From NCBI GenBank assembly GCA_963722495.1, contig CAVRND010000003.1, positions 62,001 to 126,000 of the forward strand: 64,000 nucleotides of DNA. Reading direction: 5' to 3'. The notes under the pieces were generated by a model. It saw only the letters and a program-made list of their open reading frames with translations. It did not search any database and was not told the DNA's origin. The position numbers and the translations under genes were made by a program. Each line of letters starts with the position of its first letter. The first letter of the stretch is position 1. Source of the DNA: Hyphomicrobium_A sp963722495. Lineage in GTDB: Bacteria; Pseudomonadota; Alphaproteobacteria; Rhizobiales; Hyphomicrobiaceae. Below, in pieces: positions 52,872-62,972 of the stretch.

Positions 52872-53666
52872 ATGCAGCAGTACCTCGACCTGATGCGCCG
52901 CGTGCGCGACCACGGTGTGCGCAAGACTGACCGAACCGGCACCGGTACGCTGTCCGTGTTCGGCCACCAGATGCGTTTCGACCTCGCCGACGGGTTTCCG
53001 TTGGTGACGACCAAGAAGCTGCACGTGAAGTCGATCATCCATGAGCTGATCTGGTTTCTCGCCGGCGACACCAACACCGCCTATCTCACCGCCAACGGCG
53101 TACGCATCTGGGACGAGTGGGCGGACGAGAAAGGCGACCTTGGGCCGGTGTATGGCAAGCAGTGGCGCTCGTGGGCGGCGCCCAACGGCGAAGAGATCGA
53201 CCAGATCACCGAGATCGTCGAGACGTTGAAGACCAATCCGGACAGCCGGCGCATGATCGTCTCGGCGTGGAACCCGGCGGACGTGCCAGACATGGCGCTG
53301 GCGCCCTGCCATTGTCTGTTCCAGTTCTACGTCGCCGAAGGACGCCTTTCCTGCCAACTCTACCAGCGCTCGGCCGACGTGTTCCTCGGCGTGCCATTCA
53401 ACATCGCCAGCTACGCGCTGCTGACCATGATGATGGCGCAAGTGACGGGCCTCAAGCCGGGCGAGTTCGTGCACACCTTCGGCGACGCGCACCTCTATCT
53501 CAACCACCTCGAGCAGGCGGACGAGCAGTTGAAGCGGGTCCCGCGCGCGCTGCCGCGCATGGAGATCGACCCGGCAGTCAAATCGATCTTCAAGTTCAAG
53601 TACGACGACTTCAAGCTCGTCGGCTACGACCCGTACCCGCACATCTCCGCGCCGGTCGCGGTGTAA
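52872..53666 (+). CDS. thyA: Thymidylate synthase
   Basis: Makes dTMP from dUMP with methylene-tetrahydrofolate, giving dihydrofolate. The product is 264 aa. MQQYLDLMRRVRDHG leads, then RTGTGTLSVFGHQMRFDL, the catalytic Cys in APCHCLFQF (C146, same number as E. coli), RSADVFLGVPFNIASYALL and HLYLNHLEQADEQL. The frame is intact. folA starts eight bases after its stop, a coupled pair that regenerates tetrahydrofolate. Confidence 0.98.
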   Translation: MQQYLDLMRRVRDHGVRKTDRTGTGTLSVFGHQMRFDLADGFPLVTTKKLHVKSIIHELIWFLAGDTNTAYLTANGVRIWDEWADEKGDLGPVYGKQWRSWAAPNGEEIDQITEIVETLKTNPDSRRMIVSAWNPADVPDMALAPCHCLFQFYVAEGRLSCQLYQRSADVFLGVPFNIASYALLTMMMAQVTGLKPGEFVHTFGDAHLYLNHLEQADEQLKRVPRALPRMEIDPAVKSIFKFKYDDFKLVGYDPYPHISAPVAV

Positions 53667-53674
53667 GGAAGCGC

Positions 53675-54178
53675 ATGATCATCTCGCTCGTCGTCGCGGT
53701 TGCGGACAATGGCGTCATCGGGCGCGACGGCACGCTGCCGTGGCGAATCTCGTCAGACCTCAAAACGTTCCGCCGCCTCACCATGGGCAAGCCGCTGATC
53801 ATGGGCCGGCGCACGTTTCAGTCGCTAAAGAAGCCGCTCGACGGCCGCGACAACATCGTCGTCAGCCGCGATGCCGACTACCATCCCGACGGCACCATCG
53901 TCGCCCGCGACTTCGATGCCGCGCTGGCCGTGGCACATAAGTGTGCGCATGCGCGGGGCGCCGACGAGATCGTCGTGATCGGCGGGACGGCCGTGTTCGA
54001 GGCCGCGCTGCCAATCGCCACGCGCATCTACAAGACGGAGGTGCACGGCGCCCCGGCGGGCGATGCGTTCTTCCCGGCCGTCGACTGGCCCGACTGGATC
54101 GAGGTATCGCGCGAGCCGCTCCCGCGCGGCCCCAATGACGATTTTACGGCGAGCCTCGCCGTCTTCGACCACCGCTGA
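53675..54178 (+). CDS. folA: Dihydrofolate reductase
   Basis: Reduces dihydrofolate to tetrahydrofolate with NADPH. The product is 167 aa: IISLVVAVADNGVIGRDGTLPWRI with the key W in LPWRIS, the Asp/Glu substrate-binding motif SSDLKTFRRLTMG, MGRRTFQSLKKPLDGRDNIV and the NADPH-contact IGGTAVFEAALPIATRIY. The frame is intact. It pairs with thyA. Trimethoprim-relevant residues were not judged. Confidence 0.97.
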   Translation: MIISLVVAVADNGVIGRDGTLPWRISSDLKTFRRLTMGKPLIMGRRTFQSLKKPLDGRDNIVVSRDADYHPDGTIVARDFDAALAVAHKCAHARGADEIVVIGGTAVFEAALPIATRIYKTEVHGAPAGDAFFPAVDWPDWIEVSREPLPRGPNDDFTASLAVFDHR

Positions 54179-54392
54179 AGGTTAAACATTGCAGTGCAGG
54201 CGCGCGACGCAGCGCTTGAATGCAGCCAGCGGGAACCAAATGTAATGACCGCGTTTGCGCTGCAGGGACACCCTGTCCTATAAGCGAGCAACCCAACCTT
54301 CCCGCCGAGGATAACGCATATAATCCCACGGCCGGGCGATGCTTCCGCCGGGCTTGGCGGCACCCCCCTAAAGCACTGAAGGACCTCTATAA

Positions 54393-55511
54393 ATGCCCTG
54401 GAATAATCAGAGTGGCGGCGGCGGCTGGAAGAGCGGCGGCGGCAACGGCGGTGGTCCATGGGGGCAAGGTCCCAGCGGGGGAGGGCAACCGCCCGACCTC
54501 GAGCAGATGCTCAAGCGGGGGCAGGACAAGGTCAAACAGGTGATGCACGGCGGCGGCGTACCCGGCCCGTTGCTGTTCCTCGTTGCGGTCGTCGCCTGCG
54601 CCGTCATCGCCTGGCAGGCGTTCACGTTCCGCGTCAATCCGGACGAGCTGGGCGTGCTGATGCGCTTCGGCAAGTACGTCGAGAAGTATCCGCCGGGCCT
54701 GCATTTCCGGCTGCCTTATCCGATCGACGAGGTGCGTCTGCCCAAGGTGACGCGTCAGAACATCATCGAGGTCGGCAGGGTGTCCTCGGGTGGCCGCCTC
54801 AACAGCGGCGTGCGCGATCAGCGCGCCGAGAGCCTGATGCTGACGGGCGACGAGAACATCGTCGACATCGACTTCGTCGTCTTCTGGCGCATCAACGACG
54901 CCGAGAAGTACCTGTTCAACATCCAGAACCCCGACACCACGGTCAAAGAAGTGGCCGAGAGCGCCATGCGCGAGGTGGTCGGCCAGTCGAACATCCAGCC
55001 GATCCTGACGCAGGAGCGGCAGAAGACCGAAGAGGCCGTGCAGGCCCTGATGCAGCGGACGCTCGACAGCTACGGCGCCGGCATCCAGGTCGACCAGGTG
55101 CAGTTGCAGAAGGTCGACCCGCCCGGCGAGGTGATCGACGCATTCCGCGACGTGCAGGCGGCGCGCGCCGACAAGGAGCGGCTGCAGAACGAAGCCTATG
55201 CCTACTCCAACAAGGTGGTGCCCGAGGCGCGCGGCGACGCCGATCGCATCTTGCAGGGCGCGGAAGGCTACAAGCAGCAGGTCGTCAACGACGCCACCGG
55301 TCAAACGTCGCGCTTCCTGCAGGTTTACGAGCAGTACAAGAACGCTCCGGACGTGACGCGCAAGCGCATGTTCCTGGAAACCATGGAGCGGGTGCTTGCG
55401 GGCACCGACAAGATCATTCTCGACAGCAAAGGCTCAGGCGTCGTGCCCTACCTCCCACTCGATAAGCTGCAGAGCCGCACTCCGGCCGCCACCACTGAGG
55501 GAGGCAACTGA
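54393..55511 (+). CDS. hflK: FtsH modulator HflK
   Basis: Inner-membrane SPFH/prohibitin protein that, with HflC, forms a ring around FtsH and controls its proteolysis. The product is 372 aa. A Gly-rich N-terminus (NNQSGGGGWKSGGGNGGG) precedes one membrane helix (LLFLVAVVACAVIAWQAF). The SPFH domain starts NPDELGVLMRFGKYV, and the coiled-coil C-domain includes QVDQVQLQKVDPPGEVIDAFRD. The gene is intact. It is followed by hflC at two bases. Confidence 0.97.
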   Translation: MPWNNQSGGGGWKSGGGNGGGPWGQGPSGGGQPPDLEQMLKRGQDKVKQVMHGGGVPGPLLFLVAVVACAVIAWQAFTFRVNPDELGVLMRFGKYVEKYPPGLHFRLPYPIDEVRLPKVTRQNIIEVGRVSSGGRLNSGVRDQRAESLMLTGDENIVDIDFVVFWRINDAEKYLFNIQNPDTTVKEVAESAMREVVGQSNIQPILTQERQKTEEAVQALMQRTLDSYGAGIQVDQVQLQKVDPPGEVIDAFRDVQAARADKERLQNEAYAYSNKVVPEARGDADRILQGAEGYKQQVVNDATGQTSRFLQVYEQYKNAPDVTRKRMFLETMERVLAGTDKIILDSKGSGVVPYLPLDKLQSRTPAATTEGGN

Positions 55512-55513
55512 TC

Positions 55514-56413
55514 ATGCGCGCTTTCCTTGCCCTACTCATCATCGGCATCGCCCTCGCAGCCGTAGCGATCTACGCCTCCGCCTATATCGTGCATCAGAAC
55601 GAGCAGGCGCTCGTCCTGCGCTTCGGCGAGCCCAAGCAGGTCGTCGCCCAGCCGGGCCTCAACTGGAAGCTGCCGCTCGTCGACGCGGTTGAGATCTACG
55701 ACAAGCGCATTCTCGACCTCGACAGCCAGCCGCAGGAGGTCACCGCCTCCGATCAAAAGCGTCTCGTCGTCGACAGCTATGCGCGCTATAAAATCGTCGA
55801 TCCGCTGAAGTTCTATCAGACGCTGCGCTACGAGGAGGGCGTGAAGTCGCGCCTCGGCCCGATCATCGATTCCGCGATGCGCCGCGTGCTCGGCTCCTCG
55901 ACCTTCCAGGACGTCGTGCGCGACAAGCGCGAAGAGCTGATGTCGCGCATCGCCAAGCAGGTGAACAAGGAAGGCAACGACTTCGGCCTCGAGGTCGTTG
56001 ACGTACGCATCAAGCGCGCCGACCTGCCTGAGCAGAACTCCAAGAGCGTGTTCGACCGCATGCGCGCCGAACGTCAGCGCGAGGCGGCGGAGTTCCGCGC
56101 GCAAGGCGCCGGCGAGGCCAACCGCATCAAGGCGACGGCCGATCGCGAGGCCACGGTCATTCTGGCCGAGGCGACGCGCAAGAGCGAAGAGATGCGCGGT
56201 GGCGGCGACGCACAGCGTAACAAGATCTACGCCGACGCCTACACGCGAGACCCTGAGTTCTTCGAGTTCTACCGCTCGATGCAGGCTTACGAGAAGGGCA
56301 TCAAGTCGGCCGACACGCGGCTGCTGATCTCGCCCGACAGCGACTTCTTCAAGTACTTCACCGATCCGAACGGCAGGAAGCCGGCAACGCCGGTGCAGCC
56401 GTCCCGGCAATGA
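55514..56413 (+). CDS. hflC: FtsH modulator HflC
   Basis: Partner of HflK. The product is 299 aa with one N-terminal helix (LALLIIGIALAAVAIYASAYI), an SPFH domain (HQNEQALVLRFGEPKQVVAQP, LRYEEGVKSRLGPIIDSAMR), a charged coiled coil (MRAERQREAAEFRAQGAGEA) and the end LLISPDSDFFKYFTDP. The stop overlaps the DUF2065 start by ATGA. The gene is intact. Confidence 0.97.
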   Translation: MRAFLALLIIGIALAAVAIYASAYIVHQNEQALVLRFGEPKQVVAQPGLNWKLPLVDAVEIYDKRILDLDSQPQEVTASDQKRLVVDSYARYKIVDPLKFYQTLRYEEGVKSRLGPIIDSAMRRVLGSSTFQDVVRDKREELMSRIAKQVNKEGNDFGLEVVDVRIKRADLPEQNSKSVFDRMRAERQREAAEFRAQGAGEANRIKATADREATVILAEATRKSEEMRGGGDAQRNKIYADAYTRDPEFFEFYRSMQAYEKGIKSADTRLLISPDSDFFKYFTDPNGRKPATPVQPSRQ

Positions 56414-56595
56414 ACGATCTCGTCGTCGGGTTAGGACTTGTACTCGTGATCGAGGGCCTGCTTTGGGCCCTCGTTCCGAATCTGGCGGCGCGGTTGCTGG
56501 AAGTGGCGGCGAACGTGCCGCAGAATACGCTGCGGATCGCCGGGTGGAGCTCGGTGCTGGCGGGACTTCTGCTGGTGTGGATTATCCGCGGTTGA
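56410..56595 (+). CDS. DUF2065 small membrane protein
   Basis: A 61-residue two-helix protein of the DUF2065 family that is usually found with hflKC. Helix 1 is LVVGLGLVLVIEGLLWALVP; helix 2 is LRIAGWSSVLAGLLLVWII. It overlaps the hflC stop (ATGA) and is followed after 131 bases by degP. Function unknown; context suggests membrane protease control. Confidence 0.9.
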   Translation: MNDLVVGLGLVLVIEGLLWALVPNLAARLLEVAANVPQNTLRIAGWSSVLAGLLLVWIIRG

Positions 56596-56726
56596 GACGC
56601 TCCCCCGCCGCGTTGACAGTCGTCGCAGCTTGCCATCCACTTGCCGCGACCGCGCGCCATAGATGGCGCCCCGACAAGGCTCGTGCGGTTGTTGGCCGGT
56701 GCTCCGACCGGCAGGAGAGACGAAAC

Positions 56727-58209
56727 ATGCAGGCGATGACGGTGTGCGGTCGGCGCGAGCGCGGCACTCCCCTTCCGCAGCTGTGGCTGGCGCTGCTCGC
56801 TTTGGCGTTTGGTGTCCTGAGCGCCGATCCGGCCTCCGCACAGCTTAAGAAGCGCGGCCCCGAGTCGGTGGCGCCCGTCGCCGAGGAGTTGATCGAGGCC
56901 GTGGTCAACATCTCGACCAGCCAGGCGATCAAGGGGCCGCAGGGCCTGCCGCTGCCGAGCGTGCCGAAGGGGTCGCCCTATCACGAGTACTTCGACGAGT
57001 TCTTCGACAACCGCAACGGCCGCTCGGGCTCCGACCGCATGGTCTCCTCGCTCGGCTCTGGCTTCATCGTCGACGGCAAGGAAGGCATCATCGTCACCAA
57101 CAACCACGTGATCGATGGCGCCGAGGAAATTCAGATCAACCTGCACGACGGCTCCAAGCTAAAGGCGGAACTGCTGGGCAAGGACACCAAGACCGATATC
57201 GCGCTGCTGAAGGTCACGCCCCGGGTGCCGCTCAAGGAAGTGAAGTTCGGCTCCTCGGCGGCGATCCGCGTCGGCGATTGGGTGATGGCCATCGGCAACC
57301 CGTTCGGCCTCGGCGGTAGCGTCACCCTCGGCATCATCTCGGCCAAGGCGCGCAACATCAATTCCGGCCCATACGACGACTACCTGCAGACCGACGCCTC
57401 GATCAACAAGGGCAACTCGGGCGGTCCGCTGTTCAACATGGACGGCGAGGTCGTCGGCGTGAATACCGCCATCATCTCGCCGACCGGCGGATCGATCGGC
57501 ATCGGCTTTGCCGTGCCAGCCGATACGGTGGCGCCTGTTGTGCAGCAGCTACGCCAGTATCACGAGGTGCGGCGCGGCTGGCTGGGCGTGAAGATACAGT
57601 CGGTGTCGGAAGAGATTGCCACGGCTCTCGGCATCCCCGAGAACGCTCGGCGCGCTCGTCGCCGCGATTACGCCGGACGGCCCGGCGGCCGCAGGCGGCG
57701 TCAAGGCCGGCGACGTCATCATGAAGTTCGACAACGAGGACGTGACGAACATGCGCAGCCTGCCGCGTCTGGTCGCGCGGGCGCCGATCGAAAAGACGGT
57801 GCCGGTCGACATTCTGCGCAAAGGCGAGCGCAAGACGCTGCAGGTGACGGTCGGGCGTCTGTCGGACGAGGAAGAGGTGGCGCTGGACGGCGGCGACAAG
57901 CCTGCGGCGGCGCAGACGCAGCTGCTCGGCCTGAAGCTGTCGGCACTGACCGATGCCCTGCGCTCCAAGTACGGGCTCGATGCCGGCATGAAGGGTGCGC
58001 TGGTCGATGCGGTCGACCCGAAGAGCCCGGCCGCCAGCAACATCAACGTCGGCGACGTCATCGTGCAGGCCGCCAACGAGCCGGTGCTCAGCCCGTCGGA
58101 CGTTGCCAAGCGCTTCGAGAGCATCAAGAAGAGCAGCCGCAAGTCGATGATGCTGGAGATCGAGGACGCCAAGGGCGCCCACAGGTTCGTCTCCGTTCCG
58201 GTGGAATAG
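56727..58209 (+). CDS. degP: Do-family serine protease / chaperone (DegP/DegQ/HtrA)
   Basis: Periplasmic quality-control protease with two PDZ domains, about 494 aa. The signal peptide is WLALLALAFGVLSADPASA. Catalytic triad: His in VTNNHVIDG, Asp in TDIALLKV and Ser in GNSGGPLFN. Other landmarks are AIGNPFGLGGSVTLGIISA, PDZ1 (RRGWLGVKIQSVSEEIA, then GVKAGDVIMKFDNEDV) and PDZ2 (LSALTDALRSKYGLDAG). A frame change near 57643 splits PDZ1 (IPENARRARRR instead of LGALVAAITPDGPAAAGGV). The start at 56727 follows GGAGAGA. Operon hflK-hflC-DUF2065-degP. Confidence 0.96.
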
Positions 58210-58283
58210 AAGCCCGGCGACGCCCAAGAGCATTCGTGGCGTGCGCCGGGGCTCTTCGTTCAGAAGTTTAGCAGGAGCATCCA

Positions 58284-58997
58284 GTGTCCAACCGCCACGG
58301 TCTGGTCGACACCATCATCGACAGCCTCGCGCCGGTTAACCGCGACGGCCACAAGTTCATCGCCATCGCCGCCGGCCTGGCGCTGATCTTCTTCCTGGTG
58401 TGGCCGCCGCTCGCCTGGGTGTTCGTCATCGCTGCGCTCTATATCGCCTACTTCTTCCGCGATCCAGACCGCGTGACCCCGCTGCGCGAAGGGCTGATCA
58501 TCGCGCCGGCCGACGGGCGGATCGCCGCCATCGAGACGGTCACGCCACCGGTCGAGACAGGCCTTGGGCCGGAGCAGCGGGTGCGCATCTCCACGTTCCT
58601 CAGCGTGCTCGACGTGCACATCACGCGCGCGCCCGTTGCTGGCCGCATCGTGCGCTCTATCTACATCCCAGGCGCATTTCTTAACGCTGCCGACGATAAG
58701 GCAAGCGATGAGAACGAGCGCCGGACCATGATCATCCAGAAGGCCGACGGCAGCGAGATCGCCGTCGTTCAGATCGCCGGTCTCATTGCGCGCCGCATCG
58801 TGCCGTTCGTGCACGAGGGTGATACTGTGGCTGTCGGCGAGCGGCTGGGGCTCATTCGTTTCGGCTCGCGCGTCGATGTCTATCTGCCGCCGGGCAAGCA
58901 CGCGCTGGTCGCCGTCGGTCAGCTCGCCAATGGCGGCGAGACGGTGCTCGCCGACCTGCAATCGGCGGAGCCGGAGCGGCTGGCGCGGCGGAGCTAG
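58284..58997 (+). CDS. psd: Phosphatidylserine decarboxylase (short form)
   Basis: Pyruvoyl enzyme that makes phosphatidylethanolamine. The product is 237 aa, the short (archaeal-like) class common in Rhizobiales. Two N-terminal helices (IAIAAGLALIFFLVWPPLAWVFVIAAL) are followed by FFRDPDRVTP, the site regions RISTFLSVLDVHITRAPV and IPGAFLNAADDKASDENER, and the self-cleavage region RFGSRVDVYLPPG (pyruvoyl from the Ser of GS). Starts with GTG 58284. It immediately precedes pssA, giving the PS-to-PE pathway. Confidence 0.94.
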   Translation: MSNRHGLVDTIIDSLAPVNRDGHKFIAIAAGLALIFFLVWPPLAWVFVIAALYIAYFFRDPDRVTPLREGLIIAPADGRIAAIETVTPPVETGLGPEQRVRISTFLSVLDVHITRAPVAGRIVRSIYIPGAFLNAADDKASDENERRTMIIQKADGSEIAVVQIAGLIARRIVPFVHEGDTVAVGERLGLIRFGSRVDVYLPPGKHALVAVGQLANGGETVLADLQSAEPERLARRS

Positions 58998-59000
58998 GTG

Positions 59001-59957
59001 ATGGTCAAGATACGGCACTGGCGCAGGGCGTATCGCGAGCACAAGAACGGCGCTGGCAGGACATACGGCATGGACCCCATCCTTCCCCGGTTGGAGCGAG
59101 AAACGCGCCGGCGCCGCCGCGCGCCGATGTTCCGCCACCAGCGGGTGCCGGTGCGCATGCTGGTGCCGAACTTCTTCACGCTGCTGGCTTTGTGCGCCGG
59201 TCTCACCTCGATCCGCATGTCGATCGAGGGACGCTATGAGCTGGCGCTGGGCGCTATCGTGTTCGCGGCCATGCTCGACGGCGTCGACGGGCGCGTCGCG
59301 CGGCTCCTGAAGGCATCCTCGCGCTTCGGCGCCGAGCTCGACAGCCTCGCCGACTTCGTCAACTTCGGCGTCGCGCCGGCGTTCCTCATCTTCACCTGGG
59401 GCCTGGGCGATCTCAAAAGCCTCGGCTGGATCTGCGTGATGATCTTTGCGCTCGCCTCCGCGTTGCGCCTTGCCCGCTTCAACGTTTCGATCGACGAGGA
59501 CAAGCCGAAATGGCAATCGGCCTACTTCAGCGGCATGCCGACGCCGGCAGCCGCGATCGTGGTGCTATTGCCCGTTTATATCGAGCATCTCGGCTTCACG
59601 CCTATCCGCGGGACGCCATTCCTGCTCGACGTGGTGCTGGTCTACACGCTGCTTATCGCTTTCATGATGGTGTCGACCATTCCGACCTTCTCCGGCAAGC
59701 TCCTGGGCGAGCGCATCTCGCGCGAGTATGTGCTGCCCCTGTTCATGCTGGCGATCGGCTTTGTCGCCCTGCTCATCACCTATCCGTTCGGCACGCTGAC
59801 GGGCGCATGCCTTGTCTATCTGGCGACGATACCGATCAGCTGGCGCCGCTATGGCCAGATGCTGGCGACGCCGCCGGCGCCGGTCGAGGAGCCCGTGGCT
59901 GAAAGCGAGCCCCGGCGCGTCATCGCCATGCGGTCCAGCGAGCCGCCTAAGCGCTAG
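59001..59957 (+). CDS. pssA: CDP-diacylglycerol-serine O-phosphatidyltransferase
   Basis: Integral membrane enzyme making phosphatidylserine, substrate of Psd. The product is about 318 aa with six or more helices. The CDP-alcohol motif is DGVDGRVARLLKASSRFGAE then LDSLAD (DGxxAR-x8-G-x3-D-x3-D). Downstream helices include FGVAPAFLIFTWGLG. Start: GTG 58998 and ATG 59001 compete; ATG is favoured with GGAG at about 58990. The gene follows psd by three bases. Confidence 0.95.
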   Translation: MVKIRHWRRAYREHKNGAGRTYGMDPILPRLERETRRRRRAPMFRHQRVPVRMLVPNFFTLLALCAGLTSIRMSIEGRYELALGAIVFAAMLDGVDGRVARLLKASSRFGAELDSLADFVNFGVAPAFLIFTWGLGDLKSLGWICVMIFALASALRLARFNVSIDEDKPKWQSAYFSGMPTPAAAIVVLLPVYIEHLGFTPIRGTPFLLDVVLVYTLLIAFMMVSTIPTFSGKLLGERISREYVLPLFMLAIGFVALLITYPFGTLTGACLVYLATIPISWRRYGQMLATPPAPVEEPVAESEPRRVIAMRSSEPPKR

Positions 59958-59975
59958 TCCACCGCAGAGCGGCGA

Positions 59976-61968
59976 TCAGCGCTGCTGGCGCTGAATGAGT
60001 CTGTCGCGCAACGACCTCAGCGCCGAGCCGGGTTCGTTATTGTCCTCGACGAGAGGGTCGACACCCACGGCGTGCGGCAGCTGGCCGGCCGGACGGGCGC
60101 TGTATCTGCGGCGCGCGCGGAGAGCCATAGCCGCTGGGGGCGGGCGGCTGGGGCCTCCCGAGATCGGGCTCGCGGCGAGGCGCTGCCATATCGGCGCGAC
60201 GGGGCTGCGGCGGCTCTGGCTCCGGAGGTAGCAGCGCATCGGGGCCGAAGCCTTCGGCGAGGAACGCCGCGTGCGGGATATCGCCACCGGCGCCGATATC
60301 TGACGTGCGCCAGCGCTCGACGACCTGCTCGAGGAAGCCTTCATCGCCGACCGAGCGCTGCCAATGCTCCGTGAACCGTGCCGTGGTCGAGCGCGGCAGG
60401 CAATTGCCCGGCAACTCGTCGAATTTGATGCGCACCGGCAGAGCGACGCCGTCGCCGAAGGCGAGCGCCTCGCGCTGGCCGAGCGAGGGCAGGAACTCCA
60501 GAAGCCCGGACCCGGTGTCGGTGATCGCCGAGGTGACGATCTCCTGGTCGCGGTCGTTCGACATGCGCAGCGCGAACACGGTGTTGCACTGGGAGAGGAT
60601 GGTCGGATCGACCTCCGCTGGGCGTTGCGACACGATGCACAGCGCGACTCCGTACTTGCGGCCTTCCTTGGCGATCTTGGCGATGGCGCGCTTGCACGGC
60701 TCGAACCCGAGGTGGTCGGCTGTCGGCACGTAGCGATGCGCTTCCTCGCACACCAGCGTCAGCGGCACCTTGCCTTCGCTCCAATGGGCGAAGTCGAAGG
60801 TCATGCGCGCCAGCACCGAGACGACGACGTTGACGATCTCGGTCGGCAGGCCGGTTAGCTCGACGATGGTGATCGGCTTGTTGTTCACGGGCACGCGGAA
60901 GATGCGGCTCAGCACTTGCGTCATGCCGTCATAGACGGTGAGCGAGCCGAACATGAACGCGTAGCGGCCGTCCTGCGAGATGGAATCGATGCGCGTACGC
61001 AGCTGCCGATAGGGGGAGAGGTCCTTCTTGTTCTCCAGCTTGCCCATGCGCTCGTCGATAAGGCCCGTCAGGTCCGAGATGCGGTAGGGAACCGGGGTGT
61101 CGACGGTGAAGCGCCCCTGATCGGGCATCGCGCGGCGCATCGGCTGGTTGTCGCGCGCGCGCCCGGCGCTGTAGCGCGACTTGGCGATGGGAATGAGCTC
61201 CTGCAGGATCTCGATCTCGGCCTTGCGGCTCGGGTCGGAGATCAGCACTTCGACCACCTCCTCGAAGTTGAGGAGCCAGAAGGGCAGCTGCATGTTGCGC
61301 GGGCTGATGACCTCGGCCCACTCGCTGAAGGCGGTGGCGTACTCGTTGTGCGGATCGAGCAGCACGATGTGCGCCGCCGGGCTGCGCTCGAGGATCGAGC
61401 GCAAGATGAGCGCCGTAGTGCATGACTTGCCGGTGCCGGTGGTGCCGAGCACGGCGAAGTGTTTGCCGAGCAGCTCATCGACGCGGATCATCGCGGGGAT
61501 GGATGTGTCCTGGCGGAGGCAGCCGACGCGCACCGAGCGCTCCGGGTCGCCGCAGAAGGCAGCAACGAGCTCGGCCTTTGACGCCACGCGCACGCGATCG
61601 CCGAGCGAAGGGTAGGCTGTGACGCCGCGAGCGAAGATCGTTGCCGCGCCGGTCCCATCGCGCCACAGCTCGCCGACCAAGCCCAGCTCGGCAATCCAGA
61701 TTTCGGTGTCGTCGTCGCGGTGCGCAGGCACCGGAACGCTCAAGGCCGATACGATCGCCAGCACGACGGTCTTCGCCGTGTCGATGGCCATAAGTGTGCC
61801 CATGTCGGGCTTCTCGGCCGGCCGGCCCTGGCCGTCCTTCGGGCTGTCGAGCAGCACGATTGCCTTCGAGCCGGTGACCGACACGATGCGGCCCAGCGAC
61901 TTGTCGCTCGGCGGGAGGCCCCGCGCGGCGCCGGGCATGGCCAATTGCATGTCTGCTAGGTCGCTCAC
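59976..61968 (-). CDS. HerA/DUF87-type ATPase, frameshifted at C-terminus
   Basis: About 663 aa, FtsK/HerA-superfamily hexameric ATPase. An N-terminal HAS-barrel (LGRIVSVTGSKAIVLLD) is followed by Walker A GTTGTGKS, Walker B-like TLVCEEAHRYVP and sensor regions (IVSQRPAEVDPTILSQCNT, then LRMSNDRDQEIV). The C-terminal tail is Pro-rich. A frame change near 60105 sends the end into PRAPQIQRPS; the corrected tail ends DPLVEDNNEPGSALRSLRDR. Proteins of this type pair with NurA in archaea; bacterial versions occur in repair, transfer and defence contexts, but none of these partners is adjacent here. It lies next to a histidine kinase. Confidence 0.88.
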
Positions 61969-61991
61969 GCTGCGAGTTCCTGATGCGAGGG

Positions 61992-62834
61992 CTATTCGAG
62001 CGCGCCGGGACGGAGGAACGGAAAGCTCACCTCCACCGACGTGCCCTGGCCCTTGTGACTGATGATCTTGAGCTCGCCGCCGTGCAGCTGCACGAGGGCG
62101 CGGGCAATCGGCAACCCAAGGCCAGTGCCCTCGCGCCAGCGCGCGTGGCTGGCATCGACTTGGCCGAAGGGCGTCAGAGCAACGGCAACCTCGTCGGGCG
62201 TCATGCCGACGCCGGTGTCGCGCACGATGACGACCACGCCGTTGGCGCGCGTCTCGCCGATCACGTCCACCGACCCGCCGTCACGCGTGAACTTCAGCGC
62301 GTTGGAGATGAGGTTGGTGAAAACCTGGCGCAGGCGCACGCTGTCGCCGGCGATCGGCGGCAGATCGGGCTCGATGTGCTCCTCGAGCAGGACGCCGGCA
62401 TTCTCCGCCATGAGCCGGAACGAGGAGGCCGAGGCGCTCAACACCTCGCCGAGGTCGACTTCGCGCGGATTCATCACGGCTTTGCCGCTCTGGATCTTCG
62501 AGATGTCGAGGATGTTGTTGATGACGGCGAGCAGATGCCCGGCGGCGTCGTGGATGAGATTGGCGTAGTCGGCGACCTCTGTCGTCGACAGCTGCCGGTC
62601 GTCCTGTTCGGAAAGCAACTTCGAGAAGCCGATGATGGCGTTGAGCGGCGTACGCAGCTCATGGCTCATGTTGGCGATGAATTCCGACTTCACCTTGCTG
62701 GCCAGCTCGGCCTCGACGCGGGCGGAACGCTCGGCCACGCGGGCGCGATGCCGGAGTATCGCGTCGCCCAGAAGCGAAGCGTACTCGTTCATCAACGAGG
62801 GGTTCTTTTGGTGTGTGAAGGGCCCGCTGAACAT
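61992..62834 (-). CDS. Soluble histidine kinase without visible sensor domain
   Basis: A 280-residue kinase of the HisKA-HATPase type. Coiled-coil start (VAERSARVEAELASKVKSE) leads to the H-box ANMSHELRTPLNAIIGFSKL with phospho-acceptor His. N-box is FTNLISNALKF, G1 VRDTGVGMTP and G2 GTGLGLPIARALVQLHGGEL. There is no signal peptide, no membrane helix and no PAS/GAF domain, so the input is unknown. Its cognate regulator is not adjacent. The start is uncertain between 62834 and 62792 (MNEYASLLG). Confidence 0.94.
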   Translation of the reverse strand: MFSGPFTHQKNPSLMNEYASLLGDAILRHRARVAERSARVEAELASKVKSEFIANMSHELRTPLNAIIGFSKLLSEQDDRQLSTTEVADYANLIHDAAGHLLAVINNILDISKIQSGKAVMNPREVDLGEVLSASASSFRLMAENAGVLLEEHIEPDLPPIAGDSVRLRQVFTNLISNALKFTRDGGSVDVIGETRANGVVVIVRDTGVGMTPDEVAVALTPFGQVDASHARWREGTGLGLPIARALVQLHGGELKIISHKGQGTSVEVSFPFLRPGALE

Positions 62835-62972
62835 CGCTAAATTGCTTGTGCTGACTGTGGCCGAACCTAGTCAGCAGACAATAACCGGCGGTTAACTGCC
62901 GTCTGTTCTTGGAACGAACAAAGGGTTTAGGGGCGTGCCGCGGCGGCACGTGTGGCCCATCGACCGCGTCGA

